Shown here piece after piece: positions 54,561 to 63,424 of a stretch of 64,000 nt of DNA. Numbering within the stretch: position 1 is the first letter of the stretch; every line of letters begins with the position of its first letter. A model generated the notes under the pieces. That model searched no databases and had not been told where the DNA came from. It saw nothing but the letters and a program-made list of their open reading frames with translations. Position numbers and translations under genes: made by a program. The stretch covers positions 1-64,000 of the forward strand of contig NZ_PYMH01000005.1 in assembly GCF_003025555.1 (NCBI RefSeq), read 5' to 3'. This stretch comes from Photobacterium lutimaris. Its GTDB lineage: Bacteria > Pseudomonadota > Gammaproteobacteria > Enterobacterales > Vibrionaceae.

Positions 54561-54971
54561 CTAATACCCAAAACCAAATCCATCAGATGAGCTCTCGCGC
54601 TCCATCTCCATCACAAATGTATTGTGGCCATAATTGTATTGCTGTCTGAATTCGCTGCCATCAGGCATGCCATCGCAAATACCGAAATAGCTCTGACCTG
54701 ATTTGCCCAACGGCCATGCATTATCAATATCACAGAATTCGGCTCGGCCAATTTCATAACCAGTACTGTATTTTTGTTGCGCCGACAATAGATCCCCATC
54801 TGCCAGTGAAGTGAGATCCCTGACCCGATGACCTTTCAATGCATCTTGCTCACCCAGCGATTGCCAATCATTGGCTGCAACGTAACTATCGACGTAATTG
54901 GTACTGCACGCACTCAATGCCAGCACCATTGAAGCGCCCATCAATACACGCATCCATTTTTTATTATCCAT
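54561..54971 (-). CDS. DUF2799-type lipoprotein
   Basis: The 136-residue protein starts with a lipoprotein signal ending LALSACS (Cys22). The mature part has the DUF2799 pattern: WQSLGEQDALKGHRVRD, then YSTGYEIGRAEFCDIDNAWPLG, and later YFGICDG with FRQQYNYGH, with conserved Cys and Tyr-Gly positions. Members are exported, probably periplasmic or outer-membrane anchored, and of unknown function. It is a single gene with its own terminator. AATGG-type sequence precedes the ATG without a strong Shine-Dalgarno site. Confidence 0.78.
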   Translation of the reverse strand: MDNKKWMRVLMGASMVLALSACSTNYVDSYVAANDWQSLGEQDALKGHRVRDLTSLADGDLLSAQQKYSTGYEIGRAEFCDIDNAWPLGKSGQSYFGICDGMPDGSEFRQQYNYGHNTFVMEMERESSSDGFGFGY

Positions 54972-55078
54972 TGTCGTTACCCAAAAAATATAGCCAAAAT
55001 CAGCAATGGCTAATTATGGCACAGAGGGATTGTGGTTTGGCGATGAAAAAGGGGATTGAGCAGCGACAAAAGTGAAAT

Positions 55079-55100
55079 GCTGCTGGATAGCACCAGCAGC
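55079..55100 (-). terminator. Hairpin after the 27-residue gene
   Basis: GCTGCTGG pairs with CCAGCAGC around ATAGCA. The T-run is weak. Confidence 0.45.
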
Positions 55101-55115
55101 AAGAGAAGGCGGGGC

Positions 55116-55199
55116 TTAAGCCAAAATAAGTAGTGGCGCGATCATCGACAACGAAATGGCTGCAGAAAAGATAATCGCAAAAGTCATTTTAGCGCTCAT
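55116..55199 (-). CDS. 27-residue hydrophobic membrane peptide
   Basis: On the minus strand an ATG at 55199, preceded by AAGGA, opens a 27-codon frame: MSAKMTFAIIFSAAISLSM followed by IAPLLILA. It is a single transmembrane helix with a short basic N-terminus. A hairpin lies just downstream. It is like the 27-residue gene at 35422 in size and style but not in sequence. No family is recognised. Confidence 0.55.
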   Translation of the reverse strand: MSAKMTFAIIFSAAISLSMIAPLLILA

Positions 55200-55444
55200 T
55201 GTTGTTACGTCCTTATGATGCGGGTGGTGTTGGCACCCAAAACAAAACTTTTAAATGCATGTTATATCAACACGAATCATAAAGATACATCAAAAATGAC
55301 ACTTATTATGAATTTGCTCCAGCGGATAGGTATTGGACACAACCGGTTTGATCTCACCCGCTTTGCCTTAACATAATCATTGGCCGTAACATACAATTTA
55401 GCGATAACATAAAACAGTAATACCTCATTGAAACGGATCCCAGA

Positions 55445-56353
55445 ATGAAAATTGATTTGACCAAGATGGTGACTGAACGCCGTAACAGCGCCAGCGCCGA
55501 GATTGATACGCTATCAACCATTGATATGCTTAACGTCATCAATCAAGAAGATCAGAAAGTCGCGCTTGCCGTCGAAGCGGTACTGCCCGAGATCGCCCGT
55601 GCGGTCGATGCCATTGCCGACGCCTTTATGCAAGGTGGCAGGCTGATCTACAGTGGTGCAGGTACGTCTGGTCGCTTGGGCATTCTGGATGCCAGTGAAT
55701 GCCCACCGACCTTTGGCAGCAAGCCGGAGCAAGTGGTTGGGCTTATTGCCGGCGGCCATCAAGCGATTCTCAAAGCGGTCGAAAATGCCGAAGACAACCG
55801 TGAAATGGGGGCAGGCGATCTCCAGGCGCTTAACTTCAGTCGTAAAGATGTGTTGGTCGGCATTGCCGCCAGCGGTCGGACTCCCTATGTACTCGGTGCC
55901 ATGGACTATGCAAAATCTGTTGGCGCAACGGTTGCCTGCATCAGCTGCAATCCACAGAGCCCTATGGGTCAATCGGCAGATATCGCTATCACGCCTGTTG
56001 TCGGCCCGGAAGTCGTCACCGGTTCATCACGCTTGAAGGCCGGTACAGCACAAAAACTGATCCTCAATATGCTCACCACCGGCGCGATGATCAAAACCGG
56101 TAAGGTATATGGCAATTTAATGGTGGATGTCGAAGCGACTAACGCCAAGTTGGTCGAGCGGCAGAAGAGCATCGTCATGGCTGCCACAGACTGTAGACGC
56201 GAGCAGGCCATTGAAGCACTCGAAGCCTGTGACGGTCATTGCAAGACAGCTATTGTGATGCTGCTAGCTGGCGTGAATGCGGCAGAGGCTTCATCGTTGC
56301 TGACCGACAGTCACGGTTTTACCCGCAAAGCTATTCTCAACAATACCGATTAG
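55445..56353 (+). CDS. murQ: N-acetylmuramic acid 6-phosphate etherase
   Basis: MurQ cleaves the lactyl ether of N-acetylmuramic acid 6-phosphate, giving N-acetylglucosamine 6-phosphate and D-lactate during cell-wall recycling. The 302-residue protein has the SIS domain with [20 protein letters not shown] (catalytic Glu in ASEC), [19 protein letters not shown] with the second Glu, [14 protein letters not shown] and [17 protein letters not shown]. The length is normal. No murP, anmK or MurR gene adjoins it in this window. The family call is secure. Confidence 0.96.
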   Translation: MKIDLTKMVTERRNSASAEIDTLSTIDMLNVINQEDQKVALAVEAVLPEIARAVDAIADAFMQGGRLIYSGAGTSGRLGILDASECPPTFGSKPEQVVGLIAGGHQAILKAVENAEDNREMGAGDLQALNFSRKDVLVGIAASGRTPYVLGAMDYAKSVGATVACISCNPQSPMGQSADIAITPVVGPEVVTGSSRLKAGTAQKLILNMLTTGAMIKTGKVYGNLMVDVEATNAKLVERQKSIVMAATDCRREQAIEALEACDGHCKTAIVMLLAGVNAAEASSLLTDSHGFTRKAILNNTD

Positions 56354-56644
56354 GGTAAGGCGACTAAAAAATCAGGACGCTCAGTTCAGGCAATCGCAGA
56401 ATGATGGTGGACCGTGGAAGAGACTAAAGGGTCGAAATCACAACGGGCAGAAATAAAAAAGCCCAGCCGAGGCTGAGCGAAATTTGCGAGTGTCCAAATC
56501 TAGACACAATTAGCGAGTCAAATTTTAGCGAGTAGATACAGGTAACATTGTATCTGCATCCATCATAGCTACATCTTCCTTAACCCATACTGGCACGACT
56601 ACATTAATAGTAGTCCATCTCTCACATTTGAGACTGGTCGGATG
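56354..56644. other. Intergenic region after murQ
   Basis: No gene was found. A hairpin at 56461-56478 (GCCCAGCC / GGCTGAGC) has its T-run on the minus strand, so it would end a leftward transcript from the frame at 56645-56884 rather than murQ. Confidence 0.5.
56453..56478 (-). terminator. Minus-strand intrinsic terminator
   Basis: On the minus strand GCTCAGCC, TC, GGCTGGGC is followed by TTTTTTATTT. Confidence 0.75.
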
Positions 56645-56884
56645 TCAATACGACAACACCCGTGTTTCAAACCCGCCAACGGCAATGTACGAGTGTATAA
56701 GATCGGTCCTCTCAGCTATCCAACCGGCTTCGTCCTGCGGTGGCGATTGGCGCTGGTTTAATTGATGCATCTCTCGGAGAAAATCCGTATACCCAAAACA
56801 CTTTTCACATCCGTTGCGAGTGATCTCTATTACCAGAAAACGCAATGTGATATGAGAAGCAAAAAGCCGTAACCGCTCGTGCAT
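56645..56884 (-). CDS. Doubtful 79-residue protein
   Basis: A minus-strand frame starting MHERLRLFASHITLRFLVIE and ending VGGFETRVLSY has a reasonable amino-acid mix and no competing plus-strand gene. A minus-strand terminator lies 165 bases downstream, which supports leftward transcription. Against it, there is no ribosome binding site at the ATG and I recognise no family. It may be a remnant. Confidence 0.3.
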   Translation of the reverse strand: MHERLRLFASHITLRFLVIEITRNGCEKCFGYTDFLREMHQLNQRQSPPQDEAGWIAERTDLIHSYIAVGGFETRVLSY

Positions 56885-56933
56885 GGGAATAACTAACTGG
56901 GTATACATAAATTCGATCTTACAAGGAGGATAT

Positions 56934-57398
56934 ATGGGAAAGCCAACCCAAGAGGACATCGAGCGATTAGGGCGCTATTTTGCTATCGAGCACAACAATA
57001 AGTTTTGGTCGTTATCGGAGGTGGCCGAAGAAAAAGGCGACCAATTACAGCTATTGGAATACGCATTTGGCTCACTCAGCCACTGGAAACAAGTCGGTAC
57101 GCAAGACAATATCGAGCTGGCTAACCTAGCAGTGGCACGAGCATTGGCCGTCAACCACTCCGCACTGAGTGTGGAGTACGCCCAGCTAGCCTATGATCAC
57201 TTTGACGGCAAGGGGGCTAACTGGATTCAAGCTTTCACTAATGCCGTGTTAAGCCATGCGTTATTGATCTGTGGGAAAAATGATCAGGCTGCTCTCCTCT
57301 ATCAGCAGGCGGAAAGCTTCCGTGGAAAGTTAGATGAAGGGGATCTGAGCGTTTTCGACGCGACATTCCAAACCATTCCACAGCTGCAGATTGGGTAG
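56934..57398 (+). CDS. Hypothetical helical (TPR-like) protein
   Basis: The 154-residue soluble protein starts at the ATG at 56934, fixed by a perfect AAGGAGG seven bases upstream. The sequence is alpha-helical with TPR-like spacing of Ala, Leu and Tyr (ELANLAVARALAVNHSALSV, EYAQLAYDHF, AVLSHALLICGKNDQAALLY). It may be a small tetratricopeptide-type scaffold protein. There is no signal peptide. The neighbours give no hint of its role. Confidence 0.65.
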   Translation: MGKPTQEDIERLGRYFAIEHNNKFWSLSEVAEEKGDQLQLLEYAFGSLSHWKQVGTQDNIELANLAVARALAVNHSALSVEYAQLAYDHFDGKGANWIQAFTNAVLSHALLICGKNDQAALLYQQAESFRGKLDEGDLSVFDATFQTIPQLQIG

Positions 57399-57450
57399 TG
57401 CTCATTTCTAATCGAATGGCGAGCCGCAATGCATGATGCTCGCCATGGGT

Positions 57451-57651
57451 TCAAATGCTATCACCCGCCTTTAATCGGCGAAGTAACTCTTTGACTTCCG
57501 CCCTTCCCGCTTCAGATTTACATAGGCTCGCCGGAGAGACCAACCCCAGGGCTATATTTTCCGTGTGCAGCCAATCATCGGCTCTTTCCCTATCGCCAAA
57601 ATACGCTAAGGCATCATCATAGAGTGCATCGGGAACCTGTTGTTTATCCAT
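57451..57651 (-). CDS. Orphan DUF2384 (Xre/MbcA/ParS toxin-binding) domain protein
   Basis: The 66-residue protein matches the toxin-binding C-terminal domain of Xre/MbcA/ParS antitoxins: ALAYFGDRERADDWLHTENI, ALGLVSPASL and EAGRAEVKELLRRLKAG. Antitoxins of that type usually have an N-terminal Xre helix-turn-helix and sit beside a RES-domain toxin; neither is present here. AGGAGA precedes the ATG. It may be a free-standing domain with another partner or a remnant of a toxin-antitoxin pair. The domain call is fairly firm. Confidence 0.7.
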   Translation of the reverse strand: MDKQQVPDALYDDALAYFGDRERADDWLHTENIALGLVSPASLCKSEAGRAEVKELLRRLKAGDSI

Positions 57652-57753
57652 TCACTGTCTCCTATCCGGTCACTACCTATTAAGCTAGCCTGATTTCATA
57701 ATAGCGACAGTTAGCAATATCACAATTGACCGACAAAAGTGAAAACCATACTC

Positions 57754-57776
57754 TATACCCAAGTTACTTGGGTATA
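57754..57776. repeat. 23-base perfect inverted repeat
   Basis: TATACCCAAGT, one T, then ACTTGGGTATA forms a perfect palindrome upstream of mgtE. A partial relative (TATACCCAAGCAACGTCAAG) lies at 62046 in the NhaC-type gene leader, so this may be a dispersed small repeat of this genome. Confidence 0.7.
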
Positions 57777-57858
57777 GACCCCAGCCCCCATTACATAAAA
57801 ACAAAAACAACAAGCCCAACCTTAGCTGGCTGCTTGCGTTTGCAACAAGGAAACCTGC

Positions 57859-59205
57859 ATGAGCAACACCATTGACTTAAGCCTGCTCATAGAGCGTATC
57901 TCTGCCGCAGATACCGACGAACAACGTCAAATTTTCAATGAACCTGAGCTTCAACAACTGGAAGCCGGTGCCTTCGCAACCTTATTTGAAGCCCTGCCGC
58001 TCGATCAGCGTATGGAGCTCTGGCGTCAGCTTCCCCTCAATGATCATGTCGATGTCCTGACCGCGATGCGCGGCGACACGCGGGAATGGGTAATCCAATC
58101 ATTGAGTGATGCCGAATTGGATTTGGTACTCGGTAAACTCGATAACCTCTCATTGATTGAATGGGCTGACTCGCTGCCGGAAGACATCATTGAGCGGGCA
58201 ATTGAAAAGCTCAGTAAAGAAGACATTGAACTGTTTGATCGCGCCAACCAATACGATGACGATCAAATTGGCCGTTATGCCAATCCCAAGGTACTTTCAC
58301 TGCCACAGGGGATCTCGGCCAAACGTGCCAAGGTGCTACTGGAGCGCTACGGCTACCAATACCCCGCGTCGATTTATGTCGTGACCCGTGACACCAAGTT
58401 TGTCGGAACAGTCAATTACCAGCAGTTGGTCGAAGCCGAACCACTCACCAAGCTGAGCAGCCTGGCCGATACCGATACGCTGGTCTTGGAAGATGATGCT
58501 TCGCTCGCCGAAGCGGTAGAAGCCGTAGAGCACAGCCAGCAATTCAGTATACCGATCGTTGATGAGAACTTTGCCTTGATCGGTGAAGTCGATACCCATC
58601 TAGCCCTCGAGCTGATGCGAGAGAATTATGAAAGCACCTTGATGGCCAATGCCGGTATGAGTGAAGAGGACGACTTGTTCGCCCCGATCACCAAAAGTGC
58701 CAAGAAGCGTGCAGTCTGGCTGGGGATCAACCTTATTACTGCGGTACTGGCCTCTATGACCATCAGCTTGTTCGAAGATGTAATAGCCCAAGTCGTAGCC
58801 CTTGCGATCCTGATGCCGATTGTCGCCTCGATGGGGGGCATTGCTGGCAGCCAAACCCTGACCCTGATGATCCGGGGTATGGCATTGAATCAGGTTACCC
58901 CCGGTAACCGCCGCTCACTGCTCCGCAATGAGTTGGGAATTGGTTTTCTCAACGGCGTGCTGTGGGCGGTGCTGATCGGCCTCATGGCTGGCTTGTGGTT
59001 CCAATCACCGCTTATCGGTGTCATTATTTCGGTCGGTATCGTGGTCAATATCATTACTGCGGCCCTGTTCGGTGTCGTGATTCCGGTCGTGCTCGACAGA
59101 CTTAAACTTGACCCGGCATTGGCCGGCTCGGTGATCCTCACCACAGTGACCGATGTGGTCGGCTTCTTTGCCTTCCTCGGCACCGCCAAGCTGTTACTGC
59201 TATAA
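57859..59205 (+). CDS. mgtE: Magnesium transporter MgtE
   Basis: MgtE is a Mg2+-gated inner-membrane channel. The 448-residue protein shows the N-terminal superhelical domain (residues 1-130), a CBS pair region (YPASIYVVTRDTKFVGTVNY, QFSIPIVDENFALIGEVDTH), a connecting helix, and a five-helix membrane domain with ILMPIVASMGGIAGSQTLTL and ALFGVVIPVVLDRLKLDPALA. These are pore-lining elements of the family. AAGGAAA precedes the ATG. I saw no magnesium riboswitch, only a small inverted repeat upstream. A terminator follows. Confidence 0.95.
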   Translation: MSNTIDLSLLIERISAADTDEQRQIFNEPELQQLEAGAFATLFEALPLDQRMELWRQLPLNDHVDVLTAMRGDTREWVIQSLSDAELDLVLGKLDNLSLIEWADSLPEDIIERAIEKLSKEDIELFDRANQYDDDQIGRYANPKVLSLPQGISAKRAKVLLERYGYQYPASIYVVTRDTKFVGTVNYQQLVEAEPLTKLSSLADTDTLVLEDDASLAEAVEAVEHSQQFSIPIVDENFALIGEVDTHLALELMRENYESTLMANAGMSEEDDLFAPITKSAKKRAVWLGINLITAVLASMTISLFEDVIAQVVALAILMPIVASMGGIAGSQTLTLMIRGMALNQVTPGNRRSLLRNELGIGFLNGVLWAVLIGLMAGLWFQSPLIGVIISVGIVVNIITAALFGVVIPVVLDRLKLDPALAGSVILTTVTDVVGFFAFLGTAKLLLL

Positions 59206-59249
59206 GGTGCCGGCATAAAAGCTTCTGCTCCTTTCCTCTCAATACACCG

Positions 59250-59284
59250 AGTGCCTCTAGTGATTATCTAGGCTCAGAGGCACT
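59250..59284 (+). terminator. Hairpin after mgtE
   Basis: AGTGCCTCT pairs with AGAGGCACT across a 17-base loop and is followed by TGGTTT. Confidence 0.65.
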
Positions 59285-59317
59285 TGGTTTAGACCAAAAT
59301 ACATAACCAAAAGACAT

Positions 59318-59350
59318 AAAAAATCCGAGTGTATTTCTACACCCGGATCC
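59318..59350 (-). terminator. Intrinsic terminator after the saccharopine dehydrogenase gene
   Basis: On the minus strand ATCCGGGTGTA and TACACTCGGAT (one mismatch) enclose GAAA and are followed by TTTTTATG. Confidence 0.85.
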
Positions 59351-59408
59351 ATTAGTAACCTAACCAATATTGCTATTGAAATAGCGGTCGGTATGGCAGC
59401 TCAAAGGG

Positions 59409-60479
59409 TTAGTCGATGCTGCTTTGCGCCGTTGCATAGAAATCACGAGCCCTTGCCCACACACCGTTTGGATCGTCACCCTGACATAGCGTCAGCAGGT
59501 GAGGCAGAAGCTGTCCGGCGAAATCTTCGCTGCTTTCCTTGGGTAGTACGGTCGGTAGGTGATCGACCGCCTGCACATACACACCACTAACATCCGACTC
59601 AATAATTGGTTTAGCCAGCTTGGTGCATTGGTTGTAAATACGAATTGGGTTATCTGGATTGTTTGGATCGCAACTGACATCACTGATCATGCTCAAGCGC
59701 GGTGAATCGCCTAGGCTCTCTTTAGTAATAAACGGCGGCGTCCCTTCAGCCAAGTAGGCACAGTTAACCAAAATATCGTAGTCATTGATGGCGGTGAATG
59801 GGCCACCGGCTTTGGTTTCCTCGATATCCCAACCGTCAGCATCGATACCCAACTCAGCAAACAAATCCAACGCACCCCGGCCACAACGACCAAATTGACC
59901 GATAACCAATACCTTAGGTTTATCAGCCAATGTCGCCACCTGCGCTCCCAGTACCGCTAGATAATGCTCGCGGTCTGGGTAACTGCTCACCGCTCCGAAC
60001 GCGTCTTTACACTGTAAATGGTGGATAAAGCCGGACAAACCAATCGCCGCACCGACATAACCCGCCCAATAGCCGAAGGCACAAACGCGCTTGCCTAGCT
60101 CGTCTTGCAGAAATTCCAAATCAAGGATCTGACCACCACCGGCATTGAATCGCGATAGGATCTGTACTGCTTCATCCTGTCCCTTGAAAGCGTGGGCGAA
60201 GTAAATGTGCTGATGCTTGAGTGCAAAATCGGCGTCTGCCAACTCTTTCAACCCCAGGATATAGGCGTGATCCGGCGCTTCAGTCCAGCTATGTCCATCT
60301 GCCAGTTCACAACCGACGTCAACATAGGCCTGATCGGGAAAGATGCGCGTTGTGCTGCGCTCCACAATCACTTGCGCACCCGCATCAATCAGTGATTTGG
60401 CTCCTGTTGGTGTCAGTGCTGTTCTGTGCTCACCAACTTTTACTTCATCTCTTAGCCAAAATAGTGTGTTCATCATCAA
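59409..60479 (-). CDS. Saccharopine dehydrogenase (LYS1-like, NAD+, lysine-forming type)
   Basis: The 356-residue enzyme resembles yeast LYS1: an alanine-dehydrogenase-like N-terminal domain (FWLRDEVKVGEHRTALTPTG), HIYFAHAFKGQDEA with the catalytic Lys/His region, a Rossmann segment VLVIGQFGRCGRGALDLF, and YDILVNCAYL. It interconverts saccharopine with lysine and 2-oxoglutarate. It is co-transcribed 35 bases behind an NhaC-family carrier that is led by a lysine riboswitch, so the operon probably handles lysine. Bacteria that make lysine by the diaminopimelate route do not need this for synthesis; degradation or nitrogen shuttling is inferred. No saccharopine reductase partner is in the window. 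Confidence 0.85.
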   Translation of the reverse strand: MMMNTLFWLRDEVKVGEHRTALTPTGAKSLIDAGAQVIVERSTTRIFPDQAYVDVGCELADGHSWTEAPDHAYILGLKELADADFALKHQHIYFAHAFKGQDEAVQILSRFNAGGGQILDLEFLQDELGKRVCAFGYWAGYVGAAIGLSGFIHHLQCKDAFGAVSSYPDREHYLAVLGAQVATLADKPKVLVIGQFGRCGRGALDLFAELGIDADGWDIEETKAGGPFTAINDYDILVNCAYLAEGTPPFITKESLGDSPRLSMISDVSCDPNNPDNPIRIYNQCTKLAKPIIESDVSGVYVQAVDHLPTVLPKESSEDFAGQLLPHLLTLCQGDDPNGVWARARDFYATAQSSID

Positions 60480-60514
60480 TCCTTTATAAACAGATGTTTT
60501 TAAGCAGATACTTA

Positions 60515-62014
60515 TTAAGCGGTAACAGGGCGGCTTATCGAAGCCTGACGGCGCACCATCAAAACAATCAACGCAACTTGCAATACGGCGGCCAATACAA
60601 TGGTGTACGGGCTACGGGTGATCTCGGCAACCATAAAACCAATACTGGCGGTCACCCCGGTCAAAATGGCATATGGGAACTGGGTACGGACATGGGAAAC
60701 GTGATCGCACCCGGTAGACATCGAACTCAAAATCGTGGTGTCTGAAATCGGTGAAGAATGATCGCCCAACATACCACCGCTAAGCGCAGCACCGATACAA
60801 ATCAACGGATCAGCACCGAGCGCACTGGCAACCGGAACGGCAATCGGGATCAAAATGGCAAAGGTGCCCCACGACGAACCTGTCGCAACCGAAATAAAGC
60901 TGCCGATAACGAAGATCATTGCAGGCAGCAGGAATACCGGCAGGCGGTCATTCATCACCTGGCTGATATAATCCCCGGTTCCCAGAGATTTACAGATGTC
61001 ACCCAAGGTCCATGCCAATAGCAAGATAACCAAAATTAGCATGATTCGCTGCATTCCCGACACAAAAGTATTGAAGGCTGTCGAAGCGGTCATAGTTTTG
61101 GTGTAGGCGTAGTAGGCAATTGCCGTTACCGAGGCAATCAGATAGCTGGTTCCCAACGACGCGCGGATCACCGGGCCGTTAATGGTACCGTGCAGATGGT
61201 AATTGTAGCTAAACAGGGCAATCAGCGAACCAAACAACACCGTCAGCGGCAAAACAATCAATGATATTCGACCAGATTTAACCTGCAGCTCTTGGTCTGA
61301 TGACGGCTCACTCATTACCGCCTGCTGGCGGGCTTGGTGCTCGGCTTCAGCCATTGGGCCCCAGTCTTTTCTCAGCACCGCATACACCGGGACACTGAAC
61401 AATGCCAGCAAGGCATAGAGCTGATAGGGGATCACCTGCAAGAACATCGTGAAACCATCAACTTGCTGACCCATGTTTGCAAAGGCATTTTCAATCAGCC
61501 CTTGCGAATACACCCCCCAGCTGATGATTGGGATCAGCACACAAACTGGCGATGAGGTTGAGTCGATAATGAACGCCAGCTTTTCTTTGCTCAATTTGAG
61601 TTTCTGGTAAATTGGCGCGAACATCGGACCAAGGATCAACGAGTTGCCCGAATCCGTAAAAAATATCCCAATCCCGGTTGCCCAAGTGGCTAGCTGGGCT
61701 TTCAACGGCGATGACACATAACGGGTCGCCATGGACGAAAACGCCGCCATACCGCCACTTTGTTCAACCAGGTAGATAAAACCCGAAATGATGGTAATAA
61801 CAATAATGATCTGTGCATTGCTGCCCGAGGCTAGCTGAGTAAACGGCCCATCAGACAGGAACATCAACGCAGTATCGACTGGATGACCCTTGGTTAAGAT
61901 CAGCATGCCGCTGATCACTGCCACTCCTAGGGCTAAAACAACATGCCGAGTGGTAAAGGCGAGTATCAATGCCAGCACCGCAGGTACGATGGACAACAAT
62001 CCGTAATCAGCCAT
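60515..62014 (-). CDS. NhaC-family carrier, probable lysine transporter
   Basis: The 499-residue inner-membrane protein has about eleven to twelve helices of the Na+/H+ antiporter NhaC family, with FTDSGNSLILGPMFAPIYQK, DSTSSPVCVLIPIISWG and GGMLGDHSSPISDTTILSS, the ion-binding motifs of that family. The start at 62014 has AGGAGAAG upstream. A lysine riboswitch precedes it, matching the group known as LysW, where NhaC-type carriers are regulated by lysine. A lysine uptake role is therefore inferred. The saccharopine dehydrogenase gene follows in the same operon. Confidence 0.9.
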   Translation of the reverse strand: MADYGLLSIVPAVLALILAFTTRHVVLALGVAVISGMLILTKGHPVDTALMFLSDGPFTQLASGSNAQIIIVITIISGFIYLVEQSGGMAAFSSMATRYVSSPLKAQLATWATGIGIFFTDSGNSLILGPMFAPIYQKLKLSKEKLAFIIDSTSSPVCVLIPIISWGVYSQGLIENAFANMGQQVDGFTMFLQVIPYQLYALLALFSVPVYAVLRKDWGPMAEAEHQARQQAVMSEPSSDQELQVKSGRISLIVLPLTVLFGSLIALFSYNYHLHGTINGPVIRASLGTSYLIASVTAIAYYAYTKTMTASTAFNTFVSGMQRIMLILVILLLAWTLGDICKSLGTGDYISQVMNDRLPVFLLPAMIFVIGSFISVATGSSWGTFAILIPIAVPVASALGADPLICIGAALSGGMLGDHSSPISDTTILSSMSTGCDHVSHVRTQFPYAILTGVTASIGFMVAEITRSPYTIVLAAVLQVALIVLMVRRQASISRPVTA

Positions 62015-62173
62015 TCGTAGACTTCTCCTGAAAAACAAAAAGGTATATACCCAAGCAACGTCAAGCAATTTGGAGTGACTTGAGTATTAAAGAGGCGGGC
62101 GTATAGGAACACGCGAGCAGACAAAGGCTGTACAAAGTAGGTAGACGAACTTACCTGTTCGATGACAAAAATT

Positions 62174-62346
62174 GCGGTAGCTCCCCATCCAGGCAGGGCC
62201 TGGATGACAGTGCTGCTCCTATTAAGAACAACCCCAGCAGCATGGCTGACGACCGGTACTGCTTCGGCATTGGCTCCTTTCGTTTAGCTTCTCTGGCTGT
62301 CGACCTTCACTAAACTACTGTTAGACAATGCGCCTCTACTAACGAG
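62174..62346 (-). ncRNA. Lysine riboswitch
   Basis: The minus-strand leader shows conserved elements of the L-box in order: AGAGGCGCAT, AACAGTAG, GAAAGGAGCCAATGCCGAAG, CTGGGGTTG, GAGCAGCACTGTCAT, and TGGGGAGCTAC. Positions and spacing fit the five-helix aptamer. The expression platform lies between 62015 and 62174; I see no classical terminator there, only a structured stretch with CTTTTTGTTTTT, so the mode of control is uncertain. Lysine binding would turn the carrier gene off. Confidence 0.9.
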
Positions 62347-62696
62347 TAAGACTGAATAACTTCTCACTCTACATTGAATAAAACACAAATCTGGCCAAAC
62401 CAAACTGAATTGACCACACAATGTGATAAAGGTCACTAAAATTGTTTTTCAAAACCTTAATTTAACATAATCAATAACTGGGAAAGCATTAAACTGCAGA
62501 GGAAACCACCAGGGCGATCGTTATTTCTGCTATTTCACATAACGGTATACCGAGTATCAAGATGTGGCGATTGATGCTTGGTTTGATTAAAGAGAGCGCG
62601 AGGTGTTATCGAACAAGAGGTGACTGCATATTTACGCAACCAAGAGAGGTAAGAGAAGGTATTGGAGGAGAACGTAGGATCAGATATGACAGATAT
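62347..62696. other. Intergenic region between riboswitch and csp terminator
   Basis: No gene was found. It holds the promoter of the carrier operon; -35/-10 elements could not be chosen with certainty. Confidence 0.4.
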
Positions 62697-62725
62697 AAAA
62701 AATGCCGGCCTAAGCCAGCATTTTA
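62697..62725 (-). terminator. Intrinsic terminator after the cold-shock gene
   Basis: AAAATGCtGGC / GCCgGCATTTT (one mismatch) around a TTAG loop is followed by TTTATATC on the minus strand. Confidence 0.85.
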
Positions 62726-62744
62726 TCACAAAGTAAGTTTCGGC

Positions 62745-62954
62745 TTACAGAGCTACAACGTTTGCAGCTTGTGGGCCTTTTTGACCTTGTTCAACGTCAA
62801 AAGAAACCTTTTGACCTTCAGCAAGAGTCTTGAAGCCTTCAGAAGCGATAGCGCGGAAGTGTACGAATACATCAGCACCGCCGTTTTCTTGAGTGATGAA
62901 ACCGAAACCTTTCTCTTCGTTGAACCACTTAACGATACCAGTTGACTTAGACAT
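62745..62954 (-). CDS. CspA-family cold-shock protein
   Basis: The 69-residue protein is a single cold-shock domain with RNP1 KGFGFI and RNP2 VFVHF, which binds single-stranded RNA or DNA as an RNA chaperone. AAGGGG precedes the ATG. About 190 bases of AT-rich leader upstream fit the long 5' untranslated region common to cold-induced csp genes, although I did not identify a full cold box. Which csp paralog it is cannot be said from the sequence alone. Confidence 0.94.
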   Translation of the reverse strand: MSKSTGIVKWFNEEKGFGFITQENGGADVFVHFRAIASEGFKTLAEGQKVSFDVEQGQKGPQAANVVAL

Positions 62955-63390
62955 GGACTGCCCCTTATAAATTCATTAATAAACTAATCGCATTATGCGA
63001 TATGATAGGTTAGTGAATTATTTAATGTTACGTTCAATCTAAGGGAAACAGTGAGATACAGTACGATAACGTAAAAGTAGCTAAAGGTTTAACTTGTACT
63101 TGATGTTGCATTGAATAACTCTTTGTTCTAAAGAACGAGAGGGATATTAACAGCTGGGCGCTTTATGTACAGCATTATTTTTAAAAAATTCAAAAAAAAA
63201 TTTGAACCGTCCAAATTTCCACGCCGCAATCAAAACATCCTACCAGCAACCCGCATGGTAAACGGGTACTCTCAGCGCTAAATCCCTTATACATAAAGCA
63301 GCCATCGTTACACTCACAAGGTTAGCCATGGTGTTTGGCTGCCTTATATAGGGTGGATAGCGACAACCTATCGACTCGAGAGAGACTAAT
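62955..63390. other. csp leader and intergenic region
   Basis: No gene was found. The first roughly 190 bases on the minus strand are probably the csp untranslated leader. The rest holds AT-rich promoter-like DNA. Confidence 0.45.
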
Positions 63391-63415
63391 ACCCCGGACC
63401 GAACAAGTCCGGGGC
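63391..63415 (-). terminator. Hairpin after the SAH hydrolase-like gene
   Basis: CCCCGGAC pairs with GTCCGGGG around CGAACAA. The T-run is weak. Confidence 0.6.
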
Positions 63416-63424
63416 GATGATAAA

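Noticed and set aside
57652..57858. Possible magnesium riboswitch before mgtE
   Set aside because: Only a simple 23-base inverted repeat is visible; no M-box conserved segments were found.
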